The notes: generated by a model from the sequence alone, not told the origin. DNA of 64,000 nucleotides from Acidaminobacter sp. JC074 (GCF_022496765.1 NZ_VANV01000001.1:62001-126000); one strand, 5' to 3'; shown: positions 44,180 to 53,329, counted from the first letter of the stretch. Program-made: numbers and translations.

Positions 44180-44959
44180 TTAAATTGCGAAATGTTTGTG
44201 AAGATTCTCCAAAAACATGTCTGCCTGCTCATACATGGAAGCATGACCACAATTCTTGATAAAATGCCACTTGGAACCCTTGATGGCTTTTGCAATCTCC
44301 CGGGTTTCATCTGCAGGTGTTAAATAGTCGTATTCAGCTCCTATGACACTGACATCTGCATGAATCCTTCTAGCAGTTTCTCTTATATCATAGGCTTCAG
44401 AACTTTCTATCAATCTAATCATTCTTTGGAAAAATTTCTCGTTAAATACATCTAAAAGATATTTCTTACGGTCTTTCATCCATTCATCATGTTCATTGTA
44501 AAACTTATGTGAATAGATATAAGGTATGGTGACATGATAAAATAGTTCCGGATTGCCTGCTTGAGCTGAAAGCTGCCAAGCCTTGCCTATATCACTTAAC
44601 CAAGGCGTTGTATAAAGTGCAGCATTTAAAATCATCATTTGATGAACAGGATACTTAATAGCGTATTGTAAGGCAATTTGGGCACCATAAGACACGCCAA
44701 TTATATTCACTTCATCTAAGTTCAAGTCATCTACAACACATTTGACCAGGTCCACTTGATCACTATGATTATAATCTTTGGCATCATCTGTCCTACCTTG
44801 ATCTAAAAAATCAAGCAGGATCACTTGGTAGTCACTTAATCCATCTAAAAACTGATGCCAAGAAGCTGTGCTCATCATAATACCATTTAAAATGATCAAG
44901 GGTTTGCCTTGTCCATGTACCTCGTAATAAACATCATAATTTCTGTATTTTACAATCAT
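44180..44959 (-). CDS. alpha/beta hydrolase
   Basis: 259 residues. ILNGIMMSTASWHQF oxyanion region, nucleophile elbow GVSYGAQIA (Ser near 98), acid in GAEYDYLTP (about 205) and catalytic His in NCGHASMYEQ. It starts with a 4-base overlap to the CoA-transferase stop. The second hydrolase of the operon; the two share no close similarity, so they may act on different esters or lactones. Confidence 0.88.
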   Translation of the reverse strand: MIVKYRNYDVYYEVHGQGKPLIILNGIMMSTASWHQFLDGLSDYQVILLDFLDQGRTDDAKDYNHSDQVDLVKCVVDDLNLDEVNIIGVSYGAQIALQYAIKYPVHQMMILNAALYTTPWLSDIGKAWQLSAQAGNPELFYHVTIPYIYSHKFYNEHDEWMKDRKKYLLDVFNEKFFQRMIRLIESSEAYDIRETARRIHADVSVIGAEYDYLTPADETREIAKAIKGSKWHFIKNCGHASMYEQADMFLENLHKHFAI

Positions 44960-46248
44960 CTTATATATCCAATCTCTCTTGCCTGTTCATAAAGCATATC
45001 TCTGAAGTCAGGATGTGCTATTTTTATTAACCGCTTCACGCGTTCTTTGATGGATGTTCCTCTTAAACTAGCAACACCATACTCTGTTACTACATAGTCT
45101 ACATCATTACGCGATAAGGTAACAGCTGCCCCCGGTTTTAACAAAGGCACAATTTTTGATATGACTTGCCCTTTTACAAGAGCTGTCGAATAAAGGGCTA
45201 TAAATGAACGACCATTTTTAGACCGCTGTGCGCCTATAGCAGTATCCGCTTGACCACCCGTACCTGAATACTGGACAGTACCGATTGATTCTGAACAGCA
45301 CTGGCCTGTTAAATCAATTTCTATAGTGGTGTTAATCGAAACTTGATTGTCATTTAAACCAATCTCATAGGGGTCGTTAACGACATGACCATCCCTTATT
45401 TCAATAGATGGGTTGTCATCTAGAAAATCATAAAGCTCTTTTGTCCCTAAGGCAAAAGTACATACAGCCTTACCCCTGTTTATGTTTTTATTCTTACCAT
45501 TACAGACACCAGCCTTCATAAGTTTCATAAGACCAGTCGTCAGCATTTCTGTATGAATACCTAGGTCCTTCTTATGAATAAGTGCAGCTGCAACAGCATT
45601 TGGAATACCACCAATCCCCAATTGAATACAATCACCGTCTTCAATAAAATCCGCGATAAAATCACCTATTCTAATATCTTTTTCATTTGGCGGTGCATCC
45701 GGCAAAACAGGAATTTCATAATCGGCTTCAATCATATAGTCAATATCATCTACATGTACTGCCATTTCACCGAAAGTTCTTGGAAGATTTGGATTGATCT
45801 CTAATATAACCAAGTCTGCTTTTTCAATTACCCGTTTCTCGTAAACATTACTCAAAGACAGAGAAACAAAGCCATGTTTATCTGGTGGTGTTGCGTTGCC
45901 AACATAAACATTCACATCCTCTTCAAACAGCCTCTTAACGGCTGCCAAATGGAGGTGGTTGGGAATATAAGATATATTCCCATTTTTTTGACCCTTTCTC
46001 ATGGGGCTGGTATAAAACCAGCCGTTCATTTGAAAGGTGTCTTTATGCTGAGGATCTTGGAAATAATCTGCATGAGCCATTGGCAAACAAGTCGTTACTG
46101 TAATATCATCTACTTTATCTGATATGGTATGCAAACTTTCTAAGATCAATTTAGCTTCAGAAGCAGCCAAGCCTGTAACAATAACATCACCTGACTTTAT
46201 TTTTGATAGAGCCTCCTCTACGCTAATCAATTTATGTCTATAATCCAT
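44956..46248 (-). CDS. acetyl-CoA hydrolase/transferase family CoA-transferase
   Basis: 430 residues of the Cat1/4-hydroxybutyrate CoA-transferase family. LGIGGIPNAVAAAL (about 215) is the oxyanion-side motif, and QCCSESIGTVQYSGTGGQAD carries the active-site Glu (SES). The family moves CoA from acetyl-CoA or butyryl-CoA to a carboxylic acid. It is placed right after the importer's binding protein, which suggests it activates the imported acid. RBS GAGGTGAG. Confidence 0.92.
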   Translation of the reverse strand: MDYRHKLISVEEALSKIKSGDVIVTGLAASEAKLILESLHTISDKVDDITVTTCLPMAHADYFQDPQHKDTFQMNGWFYTSPMRKGQKNGNISYIPNHLHLAAVKRLFEEDVNVYVGNATPPDKHGFVSLSLSNVYEKRVIEKADLVILEINPNLPRTFGEMAVHVDDIDYMIEADYEIPVLPDAPPNEKDIRIGDFIADFIEDGDCIQLGIGGIPNAVAAALIHKKDLGIHTEMLTTGLMKLMKAGVCNGKNKNINRGKAVCTFALGTKELYDFLDDNPSIEIRDGHVVNDPYEIGLNDNQVSINTTIEIDLTGQCCSESIGTVQYSGTGGQADTAIGAQRSKNGRSFIALYSTALVKGQVISKIVPLLKPGAAVTLSRNDVDYVVTEYGVASLRGTSIKERVKRLIKIAHPDFRDMLYEQAREIGYIR

Positions 46249-46264
46249 TTCTCACCTCAAATGA

Positions 46265-47473
46265 CTATTTAGAAACAATCTCATCAATACCCATGAAATC
46301 TTTGAAACCTTCCCAACCAGCTGGTTCTTCAGGATTCATTCTTAATAAAGCCATCTCTTGAGTACCTAATCTCTGTCCTTTAGAGAAGTCAATTGAACCA
46401 CCAAATGGGTTTGAAATCGGTGCTTCTTCCATGGCACTCATATATGTTTCCCATGTTAAATCACCTTCAACACGCTTTAAGCCTTCTACAAAGAAATGCG
46501 CTGCAATCCAACCAGTCATGGCATAAGCATTGTTAGATAAGTCTTCACTTGAAACCTGTGAAATCCAAGTTCTGTAATCTTCAATAGCTGGTTTAGTCAT
46601 ATCCACCCATGCATTTGCATAGATATCAAACTGACCATTTACATCATCTGCTACTAAAGCTGTCATTCTTTGATCTGCGTTTACATATGTTGTTACAGCT
46701 GGCTTATGTAAACCTTGCTTAGCCATCTCTTTTGCAATTTGTGGGAATGTTCCTTGAATAGCAGCAATAATAACAACATCTACATCACTGTCTTTAAGCT
46801 TTGTAATAGCAGCTGAAACATCTTCTGCATTTGGAGGTACCTGCTCTGCAACTACAGTAGCTGCACCTTCAGCTTGAGCTTTAATACCACTTAGCAAATC
46901 TTTACCAGCATCATCATTTGTATAAACAACACCAATTGTTTTAGCTTCAAACTCACCTAGTGACCATGCTGCTAAAATTCTACCTTCCATTGGATAAACA
47001 GGTTGCACTGGATAGGCAACTCTATCAGCACCTTCAGCATTTTCATTGTATAAAAGACCTGTGCCTGTTGCGAAATAAACTGCTGGAATACCGGCTTCTT
47101 TGATATCACCAATCGTTGCACCTACAATAGGTGTACCAAAATGACCTACAAATGCAAATATCTTTTCGTCGTTGATCATCTTATCAACTGCAGCCTTACC
47201 CTTTTCAGGATTAAACTCATCATCCTGGTGTACATATTCAATAGTTCTACCGTGAACACCACCACCATCGTTTACCATTTTAAAGTAAGCTTCAATACCC
47301 GCCTTAAATGGTACACCAACTGGTGCCAACGGACCTGATGTTGCTATAGAGTTACCAACCTTTACTGTTGTGTCTGTTACACCTTGCGCTGACCCGCCTG
47401 AGCCGCCACAGCCTACTAATACCATAGACAATACCAATAGAATACTGATCATAGAATAGATTTTTCTTTTCAT
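46265..47473 (-). CDS. branched-chain-type ABC substrate-binding lipoprotein (LivJ-like)
   Basis: 402 residues of the Peripla_BP_6 family. Lipobox LVGC with C22, then a Gly/Ser linker. TVKVGNSIATSGPLAPVG and the later KTIGVVYTNDDAGKDL, DVDVVIIAAIQGTFPQI fit HAAT-type binding proteins. The HAAT family also takes carboxylic acids, amides and aromatic compounds; the CoA enzymes around suggest an organic acid or ester rather than leucine. RBS GAGGGG. Confidence 0.9.
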   Translation of the reverse strand: MKRKIYSMISILLVLSMVLVGCGGSGGSAQGVTDTTVKVGNSIATSGPLAPVGVPFKAGIEAYFKMVNDGGGVHGRTIEYVHQDDEFNPEKGKAAVDKMINDEKIFAFVGHFGTPIVGATIGDIKEAGIPAVYFATGTGLLYNENAEGADRVAYPVQPVYPMEGRILAAWSLGEFEAKTIGVVYTNDDAGKDLLSGIKAQAEGAATVVAEQVPPNAEDVSAAITKLKDSDVDVVIIAAIQGTFPQIAKEMAKQGLHKPAVTTYVNADQRMTALVADDVNGQFDIYANAWVDMTKPAIEDYRTWISQVSSEDLSNNAYAMTGWIAAHFFVEGLKRVEGDLTWETYMSAMEEAPISNPFGGSIDFSKGQRLGTQEMALLRMNPEEPAGWEGFKDFMGIDEIVSK

Positions 47474-47484
47474 TTTCCCCTCCG

Positions 47485-48201
47485 CTAGTGACCACCTAAA
47501 TAGGCGTCTATTAATTTTTTATCCTTTATAAGTGTGTTTGCAGGACCTTCCATAGAAACTTCTCCAACTTCTAATACATAGGCATAATCTGCAATTTTTA
47601 GTGTTTGTAGTGCATTTTGCTCAACGATTAAGACCGTTGTCCCCTTTTCATTGATTTCTTTAATGATCCTAAAGATATCTTTAACAATCAGTGGTGCTAA
47701 ACCAAGTGAAGGTTCATCCAACAAGAGGATCTTAGGACTGGCCATAAGTGCTCTACCAATCGCAAGCATTTGCTGCTCACCACCAGATAAAGTACCTGCA
47801 ATTTGCTTTTTCCTTTCCTTAAGTACTGGAAAATAACCATAAACACTTTTGTAATTCGCTTTTATTTCTTGTTTGTTCTTAACTGTAAAGGCGCCAATCT
47901 TAAGGTTTTCTTCTACAGTTAGTTCAGGAAATATCTGTCTACCTTCTGGAGATTGGATGATGCCCTTTTGCGTGATTTTACTTGGTGACAAATTGCTTAT
48001 AGTATCATCATGCATTTTTATGTGACCACTTTGAGCTTGAACCAGGCCTGATATAGACTTAAGCGTTGTCGTTTTACCAGCACCATTGGCGCCAAGCAGA
48101 GCCACTATTTTACCTTCTTCAATATGGATATCGATGCCTTTCAAAGCCTTGATATTGCCATAGGATACATGTAACTTATCTAATGTCAGCGCTTTGTTCA
48201 T
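47485..48201 (-). CDS. livF: LivF-type ABC ATPase
   Basis: 238 residues. Walker A GANGAGKTT, signature LSGGEQQMLAIGRAL, Walker B ILLLDEPSLGLAP, and the LivF-specific VEQNALQTLKIADYAYVLE tail. Start 48201 has AGGTGG six bases upstream; 48207 is too close to it. It overlaps the livG end by 26 bases. Confidence 0.93.
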   Translation of the reverse strand: MNKALTLDKLHVSYGNIKALKGIDIHIEEGKIVALLGANGAGKTTTLKSISGLVQAQSGHIKMHDDTISNLSPSKITQKGIIQSPEGRQIFPELTVEENLKIGAFTVKNKQEIKANYKSVYGYFPVLKERKKQIAGTLSGGEQQMLAIGRALMASPKILLLDEPSLGLAPLIVKDIFRIIKEINEKGTTVLIVEQNALQTLKIADYAYVLEVGEVSMEGPANTLIKDKKLIDAYLGGH

Positions 48202-48988
48202 CCTCATCCACCTTTCCTAGATATGCTTCTTGTACTTTTGAATCATTTTGAATTTCTACTGGTGTCCCTTCTGCTAATTTTTTACCAAAAGAGATGGCAC
48301 AAATTCGATCACAAACATCCATAACCAACCTCATATCATGCTCCACAAGTAAAATAGTAGAGTGATATGTTTTTCTGATTTCCTTGAGTAAGTTGGCAAG
48401 CTCAATTGTTTCAGTATCGTTGAGTCCTGCAGCCGGCTCGTCTAATATGATCAGCTTTGGATCACTCATCAGAGTTCTACCGAGCTCAACTTTTTTCAAG
48501 ATACCATAAGGCTGTCCACCTATTAAATCAAGCATTTTATCTGATAATCCTAAAAAGTCACAGATACCTTTTGCCTTGTCGAGTAAGAGTCTCTCTTCTT
48601 GTCTGGCCTTTTTGGTTCTAAAAGCATGAGATAAAACGCCTGTTTTAAAGTCCACATGTGCACCAACAAGTAAATTATCTAAGATAGACAGCTCCTGAAT
48701 TAACTCAACATTTTGAAAGGTTCTAACCAAACCTTTATGAATGATCTGATGGGTTTTCATCTGTACAAGGTTACAGATATTGTTGTCCTTATCTGTAAAT
48801 ATAACAGAACCTTTATCAGGTTTATAAAACTGCGTAATGCAGTTAAATGCAGTTGTTTTACCGGCACCGTTTGGGCCTATTAAACCGTATATTTCACCCT
48901 CATTAATATGAAAGCTCAAGTGATCCACAGCCTTGATTCCACCAAAAGCAATGGTTAAATCTTTAATGACTAGACAAGGTTTGTTCAT
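48176..48988 (-). CDS. livG: LivG-type ABC ATPase
   Basis: 270 residues. Walker A GPNGAGKTT, Walker B LIILDEPAAGLND, and the EHDMRLVMDVCDRICAISFG region typical of LivG. The family's long insertion before the signature (about 110-140) is present, but the signature itself is unusually weak (LSDKMLDLIGGQPYGILKKVELGRTL): LSGG reads as IGGQPYG, quoted in fragments. Overlaps livM by 26 bases. Confidence 0.92.
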   Translation of the reverse strand: MNKPCLVIKDLTIAFGGIKAVDHLSFHINEGEIYGLIGPNGAGKTTAFNCITQFYKPDKGSVIFTDKDNNICNLVQMKTHQIIHKGLVRTFQNVELIQELSILDNLLVGAHVDFKTGVLSHAFRTKKARQEERLLLDKAKGICDFLGLSDKMLDLIGGQPYGILKKVELGRTLMSDPKLIILDEPAAGLNDTETIELANLLKEIRKTYHSTILLVEHDMRLVMDVCDRICAISFGKKLAEGTPVEIQNDSKVQEAYLGKVDEDEQSADIR

Positions 48989-49955
48989 GAACTTTCTCCT
49001 TCTTCCATAATTTCTTTATGTCATGTCCTAAATAGATCAATCCGTTAGGATAGAACAGGATAACAACAATAATCAATATGCCTGTAAAAATATATGCTAA
49101 ACCATCTATGTTCCCTATTACAGGTAGTTGCTTAAGTATCAGCTCTGGTACACCGAAAACAATAATCGAACCAATAATTGGACCATTGATTGTTCGCATC
49201 CCGCCAATAACAATAACTGCTAGAATCTGTAGAGATAGGTTGACATTCCAACCAGAAGGATAGGCAAAGCGTATAAAGTGAACGTATAAGACGCCACCTA
49301 TAGCAGCATATAAAGTCGCTATGCCAAAGGCTAATAACCTATATTTTAATAAGTCAATCCCCATGGCTTGAGCTGCAGCCTCTGATCCTCTCATAGTTAA
49401 AAGCGCTCTACCAGAACGTGAGTAAACAATGTTGTGAGTAATGATTAAAATACCTACTAAAAATACAGCTATTAAAATGTATGACCAAGTTCTGTTCATT
49501 TGAAAGAAAATGAAATTGGGATATGAGGCGTTCTTTCCAGAAAAACCTCCTGTTAAAAAATCAAGTTCAACAAAGACCTGTCTAAAGATTTCGGCAACCC
49601 CTAAGGTAGCAATAGCCAAATAATAACCTTCTATTCTTAGCGATATCAATCCAATAACAAGACCAATAAGGAGTGGTACACTGACTGAAATAATCAAAGA
49701 CACTATAAAAGGTAGTCCCAAATCACTTGTCAGATAAGCCGATATATAAGCACCAAGTCCCATAAAACCAGCTGTACCTAAAGATATAAGTCCTGAATAG
49801 CCTAATAGTACATTTAGACCAATACCAACTATTGAATAAAACATAACAGTTCCTAAAACAATAATTGAAGAGGACGATAATACACCTAATTGTTGTAGAA
49901 AAGGTGCTGTAATAAAAACCAATCCTATGATGATATACTTTAAATAATCTTTCAT
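48963..49955 (-). CDS. livM: LivM-type ABC permease
   Basis: 330 residues, about ten hydrophobic segments. LLGYSGLISLGTAGFMGLGAY (quoted in part: SGLISLGTAGFMGLGAY) and the C-terminal GMRTINGPIIGSIIV are LivM hallmarks. Forms the channel with LivH. Confidence 0.93.
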   Translation of the reverse strand: MKDYLKYIIIGLVFITAPFLQQLGVLSSSSIIVLGTVMFYSIVGIGLNVLLGYSGLISLGTAGFMGLGAYISAYLTSDLGLPFIVSLIISVSVPLLIGLVIGLISLRIEGYYLAIATLGVAEIFRQVFVELDFLTGGFSGKNASYPNFIFFQMNRTWSYILIAVFLVGILIITHNIVYSRSGRALLTMRGSEAAAQAMGIDLLKYRLLAFGIATLYAAIGGVLYVHFIRFAYPSGWNVNLSLQILAVIVIGGMRTINGPIIGSIIVFGVPELILKQLPVIGNIDGLAYIFTGILIIVVILFYPNGLIYLGHDIKKLWKKEKVHEQTLSSH

Positions 49956-49956
49956 C

Positions 49957-50832
49957 TTACACCTTCTTTATACGTTTTTTGCCAATGATGCCATTGGGTC
50001 TAAAAATGATAAACAATAAAAATAACACATAAACCAATGAGTTGCCCCAAGTTGATGACACATAATAAGAAAGCATGTTCTTGCTGAGACCTATAATGTA
50101 TGCGCCTATAACCGGACCATAGAAGGTCTGGAAGCCACCTAATACACATGCAATCAAGGCATAAATCTGTACATTATCCATCATGGATACATTAACAGAG
50201 ATGGCTGGTGCCAACATCAAAGCAGATAAAGCACCAAGCGCTGCTGCAACTGCCCATGCCCCCATTGTGACATTCTTAGTCGGCACACCCATCAGCTGAG
50301 CTGTTTCCTCATTGGATGCTGTTACTCTTACAGCTAATCCCCACTTAGTCTTTTGTAGGAAATAGAACAAGCACAACATCAAGACAACACCTACAGTTAT
50401 ATTGAAGATGGCATTGTATGTTACACTGGCACCTACGATTTCAACTGAACCCGTGCTAACGAATCTTGGAAAAGATAAGGGGCTAGATCCAAATACCATA
50501 GGTGCAACGCCTAGAAACAACATGATCAAACCAAATGTGATCATTTGTTTTGAAATCGGTGATATATTTTTACTACGTCTCATAATCACCATATCTACTA
50601 AAATACCAGATAAGAATGCTGACACCATACCAACAAGAACAGCAATAAAGGTATTTGAACCTGTCTTCATAAGGAAGAAGGTTGCAATAAATGCATTAAA
50701 CATCCCTATTGAACCTTGAGCGAAGTTGGTCATTCGACTAGTTCTAAAAATAATTATGATACCTAGTGCAGCCAGTGCGTAAACACTACCTGTCTCAAGC
50801 GAACTGAACAATAACTGTAGAAATGTACTCAT
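49957..50832 (-). CDS. livH: LivH-type ABC permease
   Basis: 291 residues, about eight hydrophobic segments, with ALGIIIIFRTSRMTNFAQGSIGM (quoted in part: TSRMTNFAQGSIGM) and GGFQTFYGPVIGAYIIG typical of LivH. Start 50832 overlaps the stop of the FabH-like gene (TAATG) and has GGGGGAATA upstream. Confidence 0.92.
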   Translation of the reverse strand: MSTFLQLLFSSLETGSVYALAALGIIIIFRTSRMTNFAQGSIGMFNAFIATFFLMKTGSNTFIAVLVGMVSAFLSGILVDMVIMRRSKNISPISKQMITFGLIMLFLGVAPMVFGSSPLSFPRFVSTGSVEIVGASVTYNAIFNITVGVVLMLCLFYFLQKTKWGLAVRVTASNEETAQLMGVPTKNVTMGAWAVAAALGALSALMLAPAISVNVSMMDNVQIYALIACVLGGFQTFYGPVIGAYIIGLSKNMLSYYVSSTWGNSLVYVLFLLFIIFRPNGIIGKKRIKKV

Positions 50833-51851
50833 TATTCCCCCCAAGCAATTACATTTGCCGCCCAGACATAACCTATGCCAGCAGCAATCATTAAGACTTT
50901 TGATCCACTCTTAATTTTCTTTTTTTCTAATCCTAATTTAAGTGATAGAATTTGATCGACTTGACCTATATGCCCATAGTCTTCTAAATAAATGGTTTGT
51001 TCAGGTTTTAATCCTAAAGTTTCAATCATATAATCATGCATGGATCTTTTAAAGTGAAGTATGGCTACATAGTCAATATCTTCTCTTTCCAAATCCGACT
51101 TCTGCAAAGCCTTGTCGATACATGTCATCCAGTTGTCCATAGATACTTCATTCAATCTATTTTTCATACGTTCTGGATGCATCAAAGTCAATGATTTATA
51201 AGCCTTATCAATATTTAAAGTATTTATAGGTTCTTCAGTACCACCAAACTTTACACCTGCATCCCTTGATAAGGAACCATCTGCAATGACATGAGAACCT
51301 AATAACAAGTTTTCTCTTTGATTCTTCTCAAGTATGATTGCCCCTGCACCAGCACCTAGGTTGTACATCATTGACATATTCTTATCGGTGTAGTCTACAA
51401 AATCACCATTTCGATAACCGCCTACAACCATAATCGTAGATATGTCCTCATCACTTTTCAACATGTCTTTTGCAATCTTCATTGCGGCTACTGTGGTGCA
51501 ACACCTGTTTTGCAAATCAATGCCCCAAGCATTGACAGCGCCAATCTTATCCTGTATGTATAAGGCCGAAGTTGTCAAAGGATACTCCTTCCATTCTTCT
51601 CCCATACATAAAATCACATCTATATCCTCAGGCTTTACCTTGGAATTTTCAAGAGCGTTTATGGCTGCTTTGACACCCATCTCCTGTGTGCCATCATTCA
51701 GGCCAGGAATACGTTTTCCTAATATGCCTAGTTTGGTCTTCACAGCTTCTTCTGACCAGATACCTGATGTTGCTTCAGCAATCTCTTTGGCAGTCATATG
51801 ATTTTCAGGCAGGTAGACACCAATACCTGTAATACCTATATGTTCTTTCAT
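50832..51851 (-). CDS. FabH-like 3-oxoacyl synthase III family protein
   Basis: 339 residues of the KAS III thiolase fold. The acyl-Cys is in LQNRCCTTVAAM (about 113), the His in AILHFKRSMHDY (about 250). Where FabH has Asn in a GNT/GNxS motif, this protein has LEDYGHIGQVDQ (about 281), so His replaces Asn. It is therefore unlikely to be the housekeeping FabH. It lies between FabG-like and livH genes, so it probably acts on the pathway's CoA ester as a condensing or cleaving enzyme. Function inferred. Confidence 0.82.
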   Translation of the reverse strand: MKEHIGITGIGVYLPENHMTAKEIAEATSGIWSEEAVKTKLGILGKRIPGLNDGTQEMGVKAAINALENSKVKPEDIDVILCMGEEWKEYPLTTSALYIQDKIGAVNAWGIDLQNRCCTTVAAMKIAKDMLKSDEDISTIMVVGGYRNGDFVDYTDKNMSMMYNLGAGAGAIILEKNQRENLLLGSHVIADGSLSRDAGVKFGGTEEPINTLNIDKAYKSLTLMHPERMKNRLNEVSMDNWMTCIDKALQKSDLEREDIDYVAILHFKRSMHDYMIETLGLKPEQTIYLEDYGHIGQVDQILSLKLGLEKKKIKSGSKVLMIAAGIGYVWAANVIAWGE

Positions 51852-52558
51852 TACAATCTCATACCTCCATTTGCCGATAGGTTATGACCAGTAATATAAG
51901 ATGATTCATCACTTGCTAAAAACAATGCAGCATTGGCTATTTCTTCAGGCTCTCCTAAACGTCCTAACATTGTCATTTTTGCAAACTTATCTAGAAGTTC
52001 TTGCGGTATTGTCTTTAAGATATCCGTCATAATGTAACCCGGTGAAATTGTATTGACTCTAACATTGGCACCTTTTCTAGAAAACTCTTTAGCCCAAGTC
52101 TTTGATAAACCATATAAAGCGGACTTCGTTGCCGCGTAGTTTGATTGCCCAATATTACCAAACTCTCCTACGACTGAAGCAATGCTTATAATCGAACCAT
52201 TCCCATTTTTCATCATCATTGGTCCAACATGTTTTACTAGGTTGTATACACCGTTTAAATTAACATCTATGACCTTGTCCCACATATCATCTGTCATCTT
52301 TTGAACCAATGCATCTCTTGTAATGCCTGCATTGTTTACTAAAATATCAACTTTTTCAATATCCTTGATAAAATCCGAAACAGCTTGTCTATCTGTAACA
52401 TCTACTACATATCCTGTTACATTATCAAGTTCATAAGTTAAAGGCGTCATATCCACAGCAATCACCTTTGCACCTTCTTCAACGTAACGTCTAACAATAG
52501 ACTCTCCTAAACCTTTGGCTGCACCTGTTACCATGGCAACCTTATTTTCTAATCTCAT
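51851..52558 (-). CDS. FabG-like SDR, 3-oxoacyl/acetoacetyl-CoA reductase type
   Basis: 235 residues. TGAAKGLGES cofactor motif (about 11-20), NNAGITRDAL (about 83), active-site S-x12-Y-x3-K with YAATKSALYGLSK, and PGYIMTDILKTIP. This is the FabG/PhaB group, which interconverts 3-oxoacyl and (R)-3-hydroxyacyl thioesters. The (R)-specific MaoC hydratase next door fits it. Start 52558 has GGGAGGTAGC upstream. First gene after the sigma-70/palindrome promoter. Confidence 0.9.
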   Translation of the reverse strand: MRLENKVAMVTGAAKGLGESIVRRYVEEGAKVIAVDMTPLTYELDNVTGYVVDVTDRQAVSDFIKDIEKVDILVNNAGITRDALVQKMTDDMWDKVIDVNLNGVYNLVKHVGPMMMKNGNGSIISIASVVGEFGNIGQSNYAATKSALYGLSKTWAKEFSRKGANVRVNTISPGYIMTDILKTIPQELLDKFAKMTMLGRLGEPEEIANAALFLASDESSYITGHNLSANGGMRL

Positions 52559-52571
52559 GCTACCTCCCATA

Positions 52572-52591
52572 ATGTAAGTGACTACTTACAT
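52572..52591. promoter_or_regulatory. probable TetR operator of the CoA operon
   Basis: ATGTAAGT-GACT-ACTTACAT, a perfect 8-4-8 inverted repeat directly downstream of the -10 of the sigma-70 promoter, in the position to block transcription. The TetR gene at 43570 is the natural candidate. Confidence 0.7.
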
Positions 52592-52593
52592 AC

Positions 52594-52622
52594 ATTTTAT
52601 TATTAAATATTTCGCCTGTCAA
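52594..52622 (-). promoter_or_regulatory. sigma-70 promoter of the FabG-to-hydrolase operon
   Basis: Minus-strand TTGACA (52622-52617) and TAAAAT (52599-52594), spacer 17. Confidence 0.8.
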
Positions 52623-52746
52623 CATATTTTTTCATAGATTTTCAAACAATTGAAAAAACTAATCACAGTTATTTCAAATTTTTCAAAATATGAAATCAAG
52701 GCATCGAGCCTTTCATTACTTAAGAAAACAAGTTTTCATACCATAT

Positions 52747-52777
52747 AAAAAACGACTTTCATAACCTATGAAAATCG
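52747..52777 (-). terminator. terminator after maoC
   Basis: CGA-TT-TTCATA-GGT-TATGAA-AG-TCG hairpin on the minus strand (one mismatched pair), followed by six T. It separates maoC from the operon downstream, at least in part. The rest of the 52571-52792 gap has several short TTTCATA/TATGAAA repeats of unclear meaning. Confidence 0.65.
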
Positions 52778-52792
52778 CATTTTAAAATAAGT

Positions 52793-53212
52793 CTATTTCT
52801 TTGGCGGCATCACTTGTGCGAAGCCTGTTAAAACTTTCTTTCCTTCCTGATTTGTACAAATCGTTTCTAAAATTACCCTGTTTTTTTCATCTAACTTTTC
52901 TTTAACTATCACCTTTGCCTCTATGGTATCACCAAATCTTACAGGTGCTAGAAACTTAAGATCCTGACCTAAATATATAGTACCCGGTCCTGGTAATCTG
53001 GTCCCTAGTACAGCAGATATCAACCCCGCCGTTAACATGCCATGAACAATACGTCCTTTAAACATAGAGTCCTTCATAAATGTCTCATTAATATGAGCTG
53101 GATTGATGTCGCCTGATATCCCAGCATACATATAAACATCGGTTTCTGTTATTGTCTTTTGAAAAGAAGCTTCATCACCTATTTTTAATTCTTCCATACT
53201 TTTTCCTATCAT
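52793..53212 (-). CDS. MaoC-type (R)-specific enoyl-CoA hydratase
   Basis: 139 residues of the PhaJ/MaoC hot-dog family. The hydratase 2 motif is YAGISGDINPAHINETF (catalytic D and H near 36-41), followed by GRIVHGMLTAGLIS and GPGTIYLGQDLKFLAPV. It hydrates enoyl-CoA to (R)-3-hydroxyacyl-CoA, which matches the FabG-like enzyme next to it. It has its own sigma-54 promoter and activator-site array. RBS AGGAGGGCTT. Confidence 0.92.
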   Translation of the reverse strand: MIGKSMEELKIGDEASFQKTITETDVYMYAGISGDINPAHINETFMKDSMFKGRIVHGMLTAGLISAVLGTRLPGPGTIYLGQDLKFLAPVRFGDTIEAKVIVKEKLDEKNRVILETICTNQEGKKVLTGFAQVMPPKK

Positions 53213-53244
53213 AAGCCCTCCTTGTTTAGCTTTGTTTTATACAT

Positions 53245-53262
53245 ATGCAAAACCAGTGCCAA
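53245..53262 (-). promoter_or_regulatory. sigma-54 (-24/-12) promoter of maoC
   Basis: Minus-strand TTGGCACTGGTTTTGCAT (53262 to 53245): TGGCAC-N5-TTGC, with GG and GC spaced by exactly ten bases. This matches the sigma-54 consensus at essentially every conserved base. Transcription would start near 53235, about 23 bases before the ATG at 53212. Confidence 0.9.
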
Positions 53263-53311
53263 TCTTTTAAGGGCTAAATACCTGTCTTCTAGAAAAGCAT
53301 TATCACAAAAT

Positions 53312-53329
53312 TGTCTCTATATTGAGACA
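53312..53329. promoter_or_regulatory. activator site 1 (inverted repeat)
   Basis: TGTCTC-TATATT-GAGACA, a perfect 6-6-6 inverted repeat about 77-94 bases upstream of the sigma-54 start, the standard place for an enhancer-binding protein. Confidence 0.75.
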
